The translations under genes and the position numbers were made by a program. This document shows positions 11,569-23,574 of a stretch of 64,000 nt of DNA, piece after piece. The notes under the pieces are model-generated. The model searched no databases and was not told the origin of the DNA. It saw nothing but the letters and a program-made list of their open reading frames with translations. Each line of letters begins with the position of its first letter. The first letter of the stretch is position 1. The stretch spans positions 1,741,332 through 1,805,331 of the forward strand of contig JAJEKV010000101.1 in the NCBI GenBank assembly GCA_021234155.1, read 5' to 3'. The DNA is from Isoetes taiwanensis. Lineage: Eukaryota; Streptophyta; Lycopodiopsida; Isoetales; Isoetaceae.

Positions 11569-11989
11569 ATGAACTACCAATCAGAAATCGAGGGGTCCAG
11601 TCAGCAAAACTGTTATAACTAACTCACTAAATCACATTTTCTAGCATAACTATTGATAGAAAAGTCCAAATGAGCTCTCGTTTAGTGCAATGGATAGATC
11701 TCGTTGAGATCTTTCCAATCTTAGATGCTTTGCACATATTTTAACCACTTATGATTGTCAAAACTCCAAAAAATATGGTTTTTACCATTTTTTACTATCC
11801 TCACCGAGCTAAAAGATATGCAAACCACATAAGGTTGGAAAGATCTCAATGAGATCTATCTATTGCACCAAACAAGAGCTCATTTGGACTTTTCTATCAA
11901 CACTTATGCTAGAAAATATGATCCAGTGAGTTAGTTATAACTGTTTTGCTGACTGGATTACCAAATCTGTTTTTAGATTGGTAGTTCAT
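11569..11989. mobile_element. Foldback (MITE-like) element with arms of about 170 bp
   Basis: Left arm 11569-11740 and right arm 11813-11989 are inverted copies with scattered mismatches. Both ends carry ATGAACTACCAATC, followed inward by CCAGTCAGCAAAAC, then TAGAAAAGTCCAAATGAGCT and GAGATCTTTCCAA. The loop is about 70 bp. No coding potential. A long imperfect hairpin like this could also produce small RNAs if transcribed. I found no clear target-site duplication. Confidence 0.8.
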
Positions 11990-12643
11990 ATAGCTTAGTC
12001 AGACGACAGAAGAGGACCAACTCAGTCAAATATGGAAATGGATCTGGAAGAGCCACTTGCCACCAAAGGTATCCACACTACTCTGGCAAATCTTTCATAG
12101 AGCAATCAGGGTCAACATTTTAGTAAATAAGTTCAACTGTGATGTCTCACCGAGTTGCCCAATGTGCGGTCTGGAAGCAGAGACAATTGGACATTGTTTC
12201 ATGCAATGCGCGGAACTCCGTCCAGTATGGGAACAAGTGAAGGAAGTGTTCGGAATCTCTTTACCAGACAAAGAGCTTTTGTTAGGCATGTATCCATCAT
12301 CTTGGCCAACTGAAAGGAAAGTTGCTCTGAACTTATGTAAAGGATGGCTCCTATGGCTAATATGGAAGAGGCGGAGAAAATTAGTGTTTTCCCAAGAGTT
12401 TATTCATTCCAATAGTCTAGGGCCATCTTTAAAGCAGAAGATACGCCAATATCTTATAGCATTTGAAGAAGAGGAGTGGGCTTCTCAAGTCCACGACTCT
12501 CTTGTATCGTTCCTGTAAAAGTTTCAAATCCACAGCTAAGTGGTTATCCCTACATAAACAAACATGTTGTGTAGGTGTATGATATCGCTTGGCATATGTA
12601 TGTAACTAATATATTTCCGATCTTTCAAAAAAAAAAAAAAAGT
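11990..12643 (+). pseudogene. LINE 3' fragment with zf-RVT region and poly(A) tail
   Basis: The frame 12057-12518 encodes a plant LINE C-terminus: PPKVSTLLWQIFHRAIRVN, CPMCGLEAETIGHCFMQC (zf-RVT), then WLLWLIWKRRRKLVFSQ. It ends at a TAA and is followed by a 3' UTR and a run of about 15 A at 12629-12643. This is the expected end of a heavily 5'-truncated insertion. It is directly adjacent to the foldback element. Confidence 0.85.
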
Positions 12644-13741
12644 ATTATGGAAAGCTAGATAGAACACTAAAGAAAACAATGGTCTGACAAATGTCGCGGA
12701 TTTTAAGGTGAATCTTGGCAAATGCGGCTTCTTGCAACTAATTGCAATTTGTTCTTGCCAAAAGAAAAACTCAACGCAGCCAAAAACATAGGTAAGGAGA
12801 TTCTTGATCAGAATTTTGGAAAAAGATCTCCAATTCTGTGTGTCGGTCTGTTTTTGCAGATGTGCAACACATGAGGGAAGATAAAATAGTATTGTTCTAT
12901 TGAATACCCAGGCATCAATTTGTAGTCTTCTCCGGAATGAGCCTATTGTGCTACTAAAACTAAAGCTAATTGGTATTGGCAGTCTCGAGCACTTCTTAGA
13001 CATCAGAGTCTTATCCCTGAGATTAAAGGCTACAACCACAGGACCAGACCAAGTGACTACAAATAGGAAATGCTGAAGGACCTTGCTAACAAAAATGTAT
13101 ATCTAGTTCAAGATATTCCTGCAGGTCTTGCTTTCAAGCTCTGCTTAAATACAAGCAATCCATTGAAACACGAAGAACTGATAAAGGGCTGCTTATCCCT
13201 TATTATTAGAATCAGATATAAAAAGCACAGAAATTACCGTTTATCAAGACCAAGAAAATAAAGAAAAAGGGCCGCTAAGCGGTTTGAAGCCAATACCCGA
13301 TTTAAGGGGTTTTACTCATGATTCGGAAAGGGCAAAATCGCCCACTTCGTAGAAAATCTGCAACTACGATCCTTCCTTGTCTCTTTGTCAATATGGCTTG
13401 GCTTGCAGGATCCAGGTCCTTCGAAGACGTAAATGGTTTCCTAAATCCGAAACGATTCTTCTAACTCATGCCAGAATCCAAACTATATGATTTTCCCTTG
13501 AAGGGCCTCTTGTTCTGGCTCTTCGCTGCATCCCTTCTTGAAGTGATAGAAACCTTGTGTTCCAACGACGCAAATCTATTTTCTTGGCATTCAGTCCTGC
13601 GATTTCAGACTCCAAGCATCATTTCCGTTGCCGCCCTTGCACCAGATGTCTCAAAAATCTCTATCATATTAAGCTAATTTGCTTCGGATCCATGGAATGG
13701 AAACTGGCTGAAGCAGCAATCGCGGACAAAGAGAACAAGGT
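12644..13741. other. Unassigned DNA
   Basis: A 167-codon minus frame (13039-12536) runs through the poly(A) region and has no recognisable domain. I see no gene that can be supported. Confidence 0.4.
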
Positions 13742-13860
13742 GCCAAACCCTAAGACGAAGATGCTAAAATGAGGAGCTGATGAAGAACAAAGGAACGTGA
13801 AAGGAGATAAATAGGAAGCATAAGGAAAAAGACAAAATAACTAACTAACCAACTATCTCC
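13742..13860. repeat. 119-bp direct repeat, copy 2
   Basis: Near-identical partner of 11384-11502. The high identity over 119 bp implies a recent duplication or gene conversion. Confidence 0.85.
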
Positions 13861-14480
13861 GTAGTTCTAGAAGTTCATTTACCTTCTAATCTGCGAAACG
13901 AAGGTAAATGCCATTTATACTCTCTGATCTGAGAGATGGCTCTTCTCTTTTTTTAATTGAAGGCCTATTTGTATATCATTATATATATAAACACACTTTG
14001 ATGTGTGGGACACATCGGTTGCTCCTTTCCATCTGGGCCGTCGAATTTCAGGGGTTAAATCTCGGCCACATATTTAGATGTGTGTACATGCATGGGCATG
14101 CATAGGGGCATGCACCCCATCTGTGAAACGTCGGATCAAAGGGAAAGGCGAAATCAAAGCATTTGATTTTTGCAGGGAAGGTGCAAGGAAGGTTCCTTAA
14201 AGGCTATTTAGTGTAGCAAATTTTAGCCGTTAGATCAAAAGGTTAAGATAAATCCTAGCCATTAGTTTTTATATTAAATTGCATGTTTTCTTTTAAATGA
14301 GGTGAGGTGGCATCCTCATTAATAAAGCTCATTAATAAAAATGTAGTGAGGTGGCAAAGCATTTATTGGATGGATTTCTAGGAAGCTTCCTTTTTCTTAA
14401 TCGCATTCAAAGGCTTGCACTAGAGGGTCGGATTAAGGTGGGACCCACACCATTGGATTCCTCTCGTCAAGAGCTTTCCA
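13861..14480. other. Repeat-like DNA without coding content
   Basis: A small inverted repeat (CATTTACCTTC/GAAGGTAAATG) occurs near 13876-13910. The rest has the look of decayed transposon ends, but no class can be assigned. Confidence 0.35.
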
Positions 14481-14484
14481 ATGA

Positions 14485-14505
14485 ATTATTATTATTATTA
14501 TTATA
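14485..14505. repeat. (ATT)n microsatellite
   Basis: About seven ATT units directly precede the GAATCT-rich tandem array. Confidence 0.85.
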
Positions 14506-14985
14506 AAATCTTGGGGAATCTATGGGAATCTTGGGAGAATCTAGAGGAATCTATGGGAATCTTCATAAAATTTCTGAGGATCTAGAGAATCTTAAAGAAT
14601 CTAAAGGAATCTTCTTAGAATTTTACGAAATCTATGGTAATTTAAAGGAATCTAGAGGAATCTTCATGGGATCTTGAGAAATCTAGAGGAATCTCAATAT
14701 AACCTTAGGGAATCTAGTGAAATCTCAAAAGGATCTTTGAGAATCTAGGGGAATCTTCATAGGATCTTAGAGAATCTAGGATAATCAACATAGAATCTTG
14801 GGGGATCTATGGGATTCTTGAGAAAATCTTTGAGAATCTAGGGGTGTCCTCATACTTGAGGAATTTTCATATAATCCAAGGGAATCTAGGAGAATAAACA
14901 TGGAATCTTGAGAAATGTAGAAGAATCTTGGGATATTTTGAAAATCTAGGGGAATCTCTATAGAATCTTAAGAATCTAGGAGAGT
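14505..14985. repeat. Degenerate tandem array built on GGAATCT/GAATCTAG
   Basis: The motifs AATCTAGGGGAATCTT, GAATCTATGGGAATCTTG and variants recur about every 10-15 bp, in higher-order groups of 30-45 bp. The whole stretch is almost free of other sequence. It is a diverged minisatellite with no frame of interest. Confidence 0.75.
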
Positions 14986-15107
14986 CTTTCACACTGGGTA
15001 TATTTTGTAGGTTATTTTTCACACATTTTTGCCACAAATTTCTCCAAATGTGTAGGATATAAAGTGTTAAGTTAACAAAAAATACTTTTTACAGGGAAGT
15101 ATAACCC

Positions 15108-15137
15108 TGGTAGATAGATAAAAGATAGATAGATAAT
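15108..15137. repeat. (TAGA)n microsatellite
   Basis: TAGATAGATAAAAGATAGATAGATAA, an interrupted tetranucleotide run. Confidence 0.8.
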
Positions 15138-15194
15138 AAAGAAAAGCTTAGTTTTGATGTAGAAACAGCTGCCTGATATAAAGCATATGCCCGC

Positions 15195-15554
15195 CTAGAA
15201 GTATGACTTAAGGTTGGAGTTACTGGATTTCCTGCCCCTGCCTCTAACCATGGCCGTAAGAGTGCAGAACACACAGAGGCAAGATTCTGCTTTTGCCATG
15301 TTAAATCTGCCCTTGTTGTCCTTGGCCTCATAGAGCAAAGCCCTTCTGGCATCTGGATTCGGGTCGCAACAACACTTGCAAAGGCATGGTTCCTTATGAC
15401 TGTAGATGTCCAGAGGACCGAACACCTTGATCCATTCTTGGTTAGTGCAGGGATTAATCCTCTTCCACTTGAGCTTGCGTACCAGCATGAAAATAATTCC
15501 TGAAATTCCAGCATGAAAACCATGAGTAAACCTTATTCTACAGCAATAATCCAT
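15195..15554 (-). CDS. Unrecognised cysteine-rich open frame (119 codons)
   Basis: The frame contains a compact, gene-like segment: RKLKWKRINPCTNQEWIKVF, then GPLDIYSHKEPCLCKCCCDP and ALLYEAKDNKGRFNMAKAES with further cysteines. The composition is less biased than in neighbouring chance frames. It lies just 3' of a LINE. I cannot name a family. It may be a host exon fragment or the 3' part of an element. Confidence 0.3.
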   Translation of the reverse strand: MDYCCRIRFTHGFHAGISGIIFMLVRKLKWKRINPCTNQEWIKVFGPLDIYSHKEPCLCKCCCDPNPDARRALLYEAKDNKGRFNMAKAESCLCVFCTLTAMVRGRGRKSSNSNLKSYF

Positions 15555-18500
15555 TTAATATCATATTCAATCTGCTTAATTACAGCCTCCGGGTGAGTAA
15601 TATCACAGTTGAATATAAAATTATTCCTTCCCTTCCACATCCTCCACAATAGAATATATATTCTCCAATCACCTAGATAATTTGGCAAAAAGAAGTCCAA
15701 AGAGTTTAAGGACTTAAGATCATAACCCAAAGCAGAAAGCAGAGGCTAACTCAAGGACCCATTCGACCACATACAAGTCTGAATAAATGATCCTCATCTT
15801 CCCCTCGTACTTGAGCATCTCAAGCAGACATCCGACCGCCATTTGAAGCTCAGGTTTCTTCGATTGGTTGTCAAAGCCTTATGCCACGCCGCCACATAAA
15901 GGACTTTACTTTGGGGGTATAGGACTTGGACCACGGTACTTCGGGGTTCCCGATGCATCTCTCCCTCTCGATCGCCATTTGCTATGCATAAACAAATTTT
16001 GGTCTCTCATTAAATATCTATAAGTTGATTTGACCGTGAAACATGTATTCCGTTATGGTTCCAGTTGAGATCCTCCTCTCATGTCCACTTGCCTTGGACT
16101 AGCATCGTGCAAATATTGTTATCGCCTCACTATTTTTTCACCTTCCTCTGCCCGAAGATCAATTCCTAAAAGGAATGATCCCGTGGTCATCAAACATGTC
16201 CCTAATAAGGTGGATCCCTTTGTTGCTCCAGAGCTTGGTTTGCTCAGGAAAATGGCAGGCTAAACACAGAGACGGATCATTAGTGAGGAGAGCCGGGTTC
16301 CAAAAAATCGATTGATCCATAGACAGCCCTTCCTTCCAAGTAAACATCCCCTTAACCAGGTTCCAAGCTCTAATCCACTTCTTGATTAAGCCCGGGATAG
16401 AATTAGGAACTCTGAAAGGAAAATAATAGAATGGGGAAGGTTTAATTTTAGGTTCCTCCATCCATAAGAGAGACATTTGCCCAAGTAATGTTTGATAATG
16501 ATAGAAACCGGGTGGTTAATCCTATTGTAGGCGGCCTTATAAAAGTATTTAGCAGCCAGAGCCACCCCCGCTTCTCAATATTTATGACCCCCAGCTCCCC
16601 GTGTACCTACTCTTGCAGCACTCCTCCATAGCCACTGGAGTCCAACACCTCTTATTCTGCCCACAAGAGATAAATCTGTCAATGATGCTCTGGAGTTTGG
16701 AGGAGACTTTCTTAGGCGCTAAGATGACAGAAGACTGATAAACATGGAATGATGAAATCACAAAATTAGCTATGATGGCCCTGTCCTGTTTAGAGATATA
16801 CTTGGAATTGAGGCTGTCAACCTTTTTCTGAAATTTTTCTATAATATCTGACCAAATATCCGAGGGACTCCCTTTTAAAGCCAGGGGGATGCCTAAGATT
16901 TTAGAAGAATTGGTGGGTAGAATGTACTTACAGCCCAAGAAAGCAGTTGTTTGCTCTCCTTTTACCTGGTCTCTAGCCATAATTTTGGATTTTATGGGGA
17001 TGATCTTACACCCCGATGCCTCTCCAAATTCCTCCATGATAGCTTGAGTGTTGGACAGAGACCTGTTATCCATGGATACCAGAAGGAACGTGTCATCTGC
17101 AAAATGTCCATTCAAGATTTGTTCCATTTTCCCATTTTCTGGGAGGGTAAGACCTTGGATCACATTAGTCCTTTTGGCCTCCTCTATGAAGGGCCTCCAT
17201 TATGATAAGAAAGAGGAAAGGAGCCAGTGGGCAGCCTTGCTTGACCCCCCTTTGCAGGGGAAAGAAGGGTCCACATTCTCCATTAATTAGGACTGAGGAT
17301 TGGAATTTAAAAGAATTGCTCTAAAGAGAAGAATTACCTCATTCGAGAACCCCAAAGCACTGCAACATTTGAAGAGAAAATTCTAACTAATCGTGTCAAA
17401 TGCCTTGTTATGTCGAGCTTAATGAGGGCAATATCCTGATTGGAGTCTTTAGCCCAATTTAGCCCTAATATTGTTGTGACCACATTATCGAGAATGAATC
17501 TATCTTTCAAGTAGGCTGCCTAAGAGGTACTTATGATTCTTTCTAACACAGTTTTGAGCCTCCTAGCAATGGTACCAGAGATAAGCTTATAAATCACATT
17601 GGACAACGAAATCGGCCTGAAATCTGAAAAGGTAGCAGGCATATCATTCTTGAGGATTAACGTGATGAGGCTGGTATTTATTCTCGCATCCAAGCATTTA
17701 ATATCCCTGAATTCATTGGCCAGACAAGTGAAACAATCCCCCATAATTGGCCACACTTTGATGTAGAATTCTACTGGAAGCCCATCAGGTCCCGGGCTTT
17801 TCCTTTTTCCATACCCTTGGCAGTCAGGAAAAGCTGCTCACTGGAGAAAGGCTTCTCAATACTTAAGTTTTCCTCGATGCTTACCTTTGCTTGAAGATTG
17901 ATGAAACCATCCATGATGGCTTGGTGACTGTCCTTATTGGTCCGCATAATTTTCTTGAGGTGGTCAGCAGCAGCTATCTTGATCTGATTCTCATCTGAAA
18001 TGTCCTCATCCCCAACCTTTACTTAAAAGATGTGATGCTTCTTGATCCTACCCCTAGCTTTTGCAAAGAAGAACTTGGAGCTGCTCCTCTCATCATCCTT
18101 TATCTCACTTATATTGGCTTTAAGTTTCCAACCCTCAGCTATCTTTATCTCCTCTCTTTCAATTCCTGCCCGAATTTTGTCCTTCTCCTCCTCAGGGGCA
18201 TTGGGAAGCCTATCCCTCAGGTTTTGGAGGAGTGAAAGTTTGTTGAGGTGAACGACTCTGCCCCACTCCTTGAGCCAGTCCTTAATGGCTTTAGCCACTT
18301 TAATCCACCAGAACATCCATCCTGACTTCCCAGTGGGCTTGGGGAGTTTGGTTAGCAGCATCTGCAGCCTATCTATAAATTCTTCATGCTCCAAAAGGCT
18401 GATATTTAGCTTGAAATAGGTTTTCCTCTTCTTGACAGTGTTACTGGGCATAATCCTTAACTGTTGGGGATAATGATCCGAAAGAGTGTATCCCTCCAGG

Positions 18501-19161
18501 TTGTTTACCCTGCTACTATAATTCCAAAAATTCTCTGAAAGATAGTACCTATCATGGAGACACCAGGTGGGGTCTACTCTCTTATCTGTCCAGCTGTAGG
18601 AGTCTAGTTCTTGCCAGAGTCAAATTATGACCACGAATGAGCTCCAACCAGGCTTCCTTCTCCTGCTTCCCAAGGGGTCTGAAATTATTGTTCTTCATGA
18701 AACCATTAGTCACCATGTTGAGATCCCCCCCAGAATACATTCATCAAACTCTAAATTATCTAGAATACTCTTAACCTTTTCCCATACCTCTACCCTTTCC
18801 CCTGGATTATTATAGGCATAGATATTTACCAGAGCGAGCTTGGTTCTAAGGAGGGTACAGAGAAGAATCTGCCACCTGCCATCTCTACCATTAATCATAT
18901 AAGTATTAGAAATGTTTAGACTATTTTTCCAGGCTATTGCTATACCTGCAGAAGAGTCATTAGCAGGAATTGACCAAATACTAAAATTAGGAGGAAGAGT
19001 TCTACTAATAATGACTCATGATCAAGATCGTGAATTTTATGCTCCTGTATAAACAAGATGTCAGGATTAAGGGAGGAGAGGCATACCTTAAGCCTATCCC
19101 TTTTAATATTACTATTTATCCCCTGGAGATTACAGGTAACGAAGCTAATGTCTCTATCCAT
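15533..19161 (-). pseudogene. LINE ORF2 (endonuclease-RT), multiply broken
   Basis: The start MDRDISFVTCNLQGINS at 19161 is the usual beginning of the endonuclease and is followed by NPDILFIQEHKIHD. The GDLN-type motif near 18.71 kb is shifted (ECILGGISTW). RT blocks: INTSLITLILKNDMPATFSD then FRPISLSNVIYKLISGTIA; GVKQGCPLAPFLF; and the catalytic FADD in GHFADDTFLLVS (about 17.1 kb), which is intact. The C-terminal region follows to 15.5 kb. The RT core residues survive although the reading frame does not. Confidence 0.85.
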
Positions 19162-20705
19162 TAATACCTATATTTACCAATTACCTTCCCTGCTTGAATG
19201 GTCTGCTTCCTTGGGCTTGCTTTGCTAGGGCCATAGTAGAATTTCTTTTTGCCTCTACCCTTCCTTTTGTCTACCAAATTCCACCCTTTATCCTCCATAT
19301 CCAGAATGTCCTCAATTTTTTGCTGAATGTCTACTTCATACTCTTGCTGATTGAATTCTGGAATCTTAGGCATAGTAAAGATAAAATCACATGTGTCGAT
19401 TTTGACAGACAGATTGATATTTTTAATTAGCACAACCATGTTTTCGTGTAACTCCACCTTTGAGAGATCATTTTGTTGATTTTGGTAACAGGGGTTAATC
19501 TGAGTAGTGTGTTTCTGCTTTGTTTCTTGGGCAGAGTCCACTGAATGCTTGTTCTCCCCTTTCTCCTCCTTGTTTTGAAAGGCAGATTTCTCTCTAGAGT
19601 CCGGCACCGGCTATTTGGAGTAATTGATGATAAGATCCAAGAATTCATCTGCTTTAACTCTAACCTTGATCTTTTTCTTTCAATCAGAGTTGATCCTTTT
19701 GGAGATGCAAACCGAAGAAAAATTCATTTGAGGTGTATTTACTTCTAGAACATCCCCCAGGGATTCAGAAAGGGTCATCAAGTGGGAGCGCATCCAGAAA
19801 GCCGGAGGGAGATTAGGGAAAGATAACCATGTCGATGTTCTGATCTCACCTTCAGTTTCCGGAATGAAGTCCGGGGACCAATTCATGATATAGAAGGGGA
19901 GTTACTAATAAAATCAAGTTTTCTTCTGAGAACGTGATTGACACACACCTCATCTCTGCAGACAATTTGGAAGGTTTTATTATCAAGCTTGAGGATCGAA
20001 AGAATTAGAGTATGCTGGGTCTTGGTTATCCAATTTTTGACTTCCCCCTGAGTTGGGCAGTTCCGCGGGAAGTGTATAAGAATAGCTTTCCTGGAAAACA
20101 TGTCAGCAGCAGAGGAATCCGATACACCAAACAAATCAATAAAGTCCCCACTAACCACCTTCTGACTTCCTGAGTTAGTTGGAGGGTAAACCTGGAAGTT
20201 ACCTTTCATGAGAATATTTTTATAAGAGGGTGGAGAAGCTAAACCTTTTTGCGTTGTCGTTCTTGCCGATCAGGGATAGCATTGCTAATCTTGCTCTCCC
20301 CTATCTTTGTCTTAGTGTGTTCAAATTGTGAGAGCTTGACTTCTTCGCAATTGCCACAATCACAAGAATTTACCTCCGCCCAAGGGTTAAAGAATCCGTT
20401 GGTGTCCTTAATTTTGCAAGTCTTTGCCGTCTTTTTCTCCTCGGGTAAACCTCTAGAGCCGTCAACACCCTTCCAATGGCTCGCCCAAAGCTAGACCTGC
20501 CTTGAAAGACTTCTGTGTCTCTCAATGACGTGGTCCTCGGCCTCCTCCCATCTTTTTATAAGTCTGATACTTGCATTAGAATTATCCTTCAGCCCATCCC
20601 ACAGAATGATTAAGTTTTTAATCTTCGATATCAACTCATCCATGAAAGCCCCAAAAATATTGTTCTTACGGCTCTTCTCCTTTTCAATAATCCCTTAATC
20701 CCTCT
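19161..20705 (-). pseudogene. LINE ORF1 (gag-like, DUF4283-type)
   Basis: Segments in three frames give FGAFMDELISKIKNLIILWD and RWEEAEDHVIERHRS near the N-terminus, then DMFSRKAILIHFPRNCPTQG, then STWLSFPNLPPAFWMRSHLM (a DUF4283 hallmark region) followed by SLGDVLEVNTPQ, and a charged C-terminal tail rich in Lys/Glu. ORF1 ends where ORF2 begins at 19161. Confidence 0.75.
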
Positions 20706-22950
20706 CAAATTCTAGGAAAGAATCTTCATGGATAATCTAAAGGTAAGCCAAAAATTGATCATTTTTCCAAGATCTATTTTGCACATAAGCTTTGTTATAT
20801 ATGTCATTTTCTTTATCAGAGTTTTCTTTGTCAAAGCTTACCTGTTCCTCAGAGTGAGGGCAGCTCCAAAATTTGGTTTGACAGCACAAATTTGAATCCA
20901 TACCATCACAATTTCCATTAAGATATTTTGCATCATTATTTAAAAGGTTTAGATCTTGCCTGGGGGGTAAAAGCATGTTAGGGTGTACCACTTTTGGAAC
21001 CTGCAAAAGTACATACACTAGGTACTTCAGAACTGGGTACTTTCTCATTTTTATTTTCATTAAAACTAGTACAAATATCCAAAATAAAAGTCAAGGACGC
21101 ATTAATATTCAAAGTTAAGATAAAGATAATGGTACCGGAGACCAAAATATATATAAAAGTTCTAGAATGTACCTTTTATTGGGATATTACACAGGTACCC
21201 AGTACCCAGTCCTGGGTACCTTTTTAGGTACTTTTTTGGTCACTAAATAATACTTTTTAAGGGACACCCTAACATGCTTTTACCCTGGGATTAGATACCT
21301 CCTTATTTATGGTCTTGAAAAACTCCTCTTGGTCTGAATTGTCATTTTGAACTGAACTGTCAAAGGTACTCTTTCTGTTTCTATAACTTCACATATCTCA
21401 TTATCTAGCCCCCGTTTGTATCCTGCAGTTTTTGTATCATAATGCTCTTGTATTTGTGCCACCATTTCTTCCACACTGTTTGAGATCATCTCATGACTAT
21501 TATTCCTCGATCTTGATCTAACTATGTTTGTTCTATCTTCCCTTTTATTTCCTTCTACGGTTGTAGCATTTTCTGAACCATTTTCTATTCCAGTATGCTT
21601 ACTTTGATCACCTATGTCCACATGCAAGTCAACAAGTTGCAGAGCAATATGACTTGAGATAGAATCAGTAGGCAAGGTGTTATCATATTGTTCAGCAATG
21701 TCTACAGATAAGTCGATTAGAGGTAATGAGGTGGTATTGTGAGAGTTGTGTACAAAGGTGTTGGAAGTCATCGGAATATATTTGGAGACAGCTTTTAAAT
21801 GATATAGTGATGGGTGTGAGGCTAGTGGCTCTTCAATATCTGCACATTAATCATCTTTCACGTTAGCAAGGACACCAAAATTATTAGTGCATCCGACCTT
21901 ATTTGTGTTGCTTGTAAAGCTTGCAGTATCTATATCAGTATTTTCCTTGTTGTTTTCCATAAGTAATAATTCTTCATTCTCCCTTGAGTCTCCTTTTTTT
22001 TGTAGCAGTATTGTTCTCACAAGAAGAAATTCTTATACCAATAGCTGCTGTGTTTTTGACAGAGGGATTGTGACAATCCCTTAGAGTCTTACCCTTGAGC
22101 ATTCTTTTATTATGCTCAATATTTGCTTTGTTAACAGCCATGAATTGACTATTTCCATTCTCTATATTCAAAGTCTCCTTATTATTAGTGCCAATTCCTT
22201 TGATGACAATATTTCCTTTAGGCATAGCTCCCTTGTTTAGAATCTTGATTGTTGAAGGAGCTAAATTGTAAAGAATAGAGTCTTGAGATGTCAATTTATT
22301 ATCCACCTCTTTCTCAATATGCTGCTATTTTTTTCTCAGTTCTCTTTTCCTTTGAATTCTTTTCTATCTACCATTGACTTTAGCATAAGGGATCCACTGT
22401 TGGAAATTCAATTGAATCGATTTTTGGGGCTGCCTTTTATCTTGATGATGTAGATAACCATTTGACCATTCTGAAAATGAGTATTCTGTTTATTCTCTGG
22501 ACATTTGCCTGCTTCAATATTGCAAATATTGACTTGATCATCTTTGTTGTAAACTCTAAAATTTTATGCATTATTAATTTGTTTTGCCTTCTATACTTTG
22601 ATCTTCTGTCCCCCTTATGTCCATGATCTTCTGACAAGTGAGGTTGAAGAAATGCCTGGCTTTGCAATTATGGCAGAAGTTTGGTAATCCTACCAATCTC
22701 AATTGTAGACTAATTTGTTTGCCAAAGAAATCAATGAGAGAGTTAGAGGTGGGAATTGGTTTGGAGATGTCAAGTTGGATAAAGAATTTTGGGGGCTTAT
22801 ATGGGAAAAACTCAGTGGAAATATAGGTGCCAATGGAGTTAAAGATGTTAGAGAAGCATTCTTCACTCTTTTTATGTCCCTTAGTAAGTTATAACTACCA
22901 AAAGTAATCAACTTCAATTCAAACAATTGAGATAACTTGAATGCTTATCT
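20706..22950 (-). pseudogene. ORF1 of another LINE, interrupted by a MITE
   Basis: At 22.9-22.6 kb the minus strand reads KSEECFSNIFNSIGTYISTE, then PPKFFIQLDISKPIPTSNSL and a Cys/His knuckle CHNCKARHFFNLTC, which matches the end of a plant LINE gag domain. A long Ser/Asn/Glu-rich tail follows, including MVAQIQEHYDTKTAGYKRG at 21.4 kb. The frame is interrupted by the 321-bp element at 20965-21285 and resumes at 20960. No matching ORF2 was found downstream, so the element is truncated against the previous LINE. Confidence 0.65.
20965..21285. mobile_element. MITE, 321 bp, with 24-25-bp terminal inverted repeats
   Basis: The ends read GGGTAAAAGCATGTTAGGGT and its inverse (...ACCCTAACATGCTTTTACCC). 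TGGG flanks both sides, consistent with a 3-4-bp target duplication. The interior has further imperfect inverted GGTACCTTTT/AAGTACC-type segments and no coding capacity. It interrupts a LINE ORF1. The superfamily is not clear from the ends. Confidence 0.8.
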
Positions 22951-23574
22951 CTGTAGATTATACCTAAGCCAATACCTTCGTATGCAAGCATATCATTATG
23001 CTCATTCTTTAGATCTTGTCAGGTAACATTCCACTCGTCTTGCACGAATATACTAAATGTATGACATAAATCTGAATCTCACAGTCGTCATCTTTGCTAT
23101 CATCATTAATGTAGTGTTTGATACTACTTAATCTTTCCAACATTCATGACCGCTAAATTGTTATTATGGCATATACTAATATGTGTGGGCCATTCCCAAG
23201 TCGACAATCATATGTCATTGTTTGACATAGTCACATAGCTATGTTCATAGTTGCAGGCCATATCATACAATCCTAAGTACCCGGCAAAAGTATAATACAT
23301 GTGTTTTACCATGCATAATATTCTCTTGGCCTTTCATTGTAATCCATTCCAATGTAATAATTTAGTGGATGATATTATCCACAAGAAATTCAACTTCTTG
23401 TTGCCTCAAACATATTTTCACATGCTGTTGATTTTGCATACTAGATACATTGTGGTTTCGACCTTGGCACTTCTCGAGTCCATGACCAATCCCCATAGGA
23501 AAACTCTAGTTGAAGTGCCCACCATACTTTAGTGAGCAATTTCTTGAATAGAATAGAGTAGACTAGAATAGATT
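22951..23574. other. No feature recognised
   Basis: AT-rich sequence with short frames only. Confidence 0.4.

Larger units (their letters stand above)
15533..20705 (-). mobile_element. Near full-length LINE (plant L1-type), degenerate
   Basis: The minus strand carries both ORFs in the right order: ORF1 with a DUF4283-type domain (20.7-19.2 kb), then ORF2 with endonuclease (19.2-18.5), linker (18.5-18.0), RT (17.8-16.6) and C-terminal region (16.5-15.5, ending WRMWKGRNNFIFN). Many frameshifts and stops interrupt both. The 5' end is uncertain because another LINE ORF1 abuts it. Confidence 0.85.

Noticed and set aside
12536-13039. 167-codon minus frame
   Set aside because: It runs through the poly(A) tail of the LINE fragment and has no domain; chance frame.
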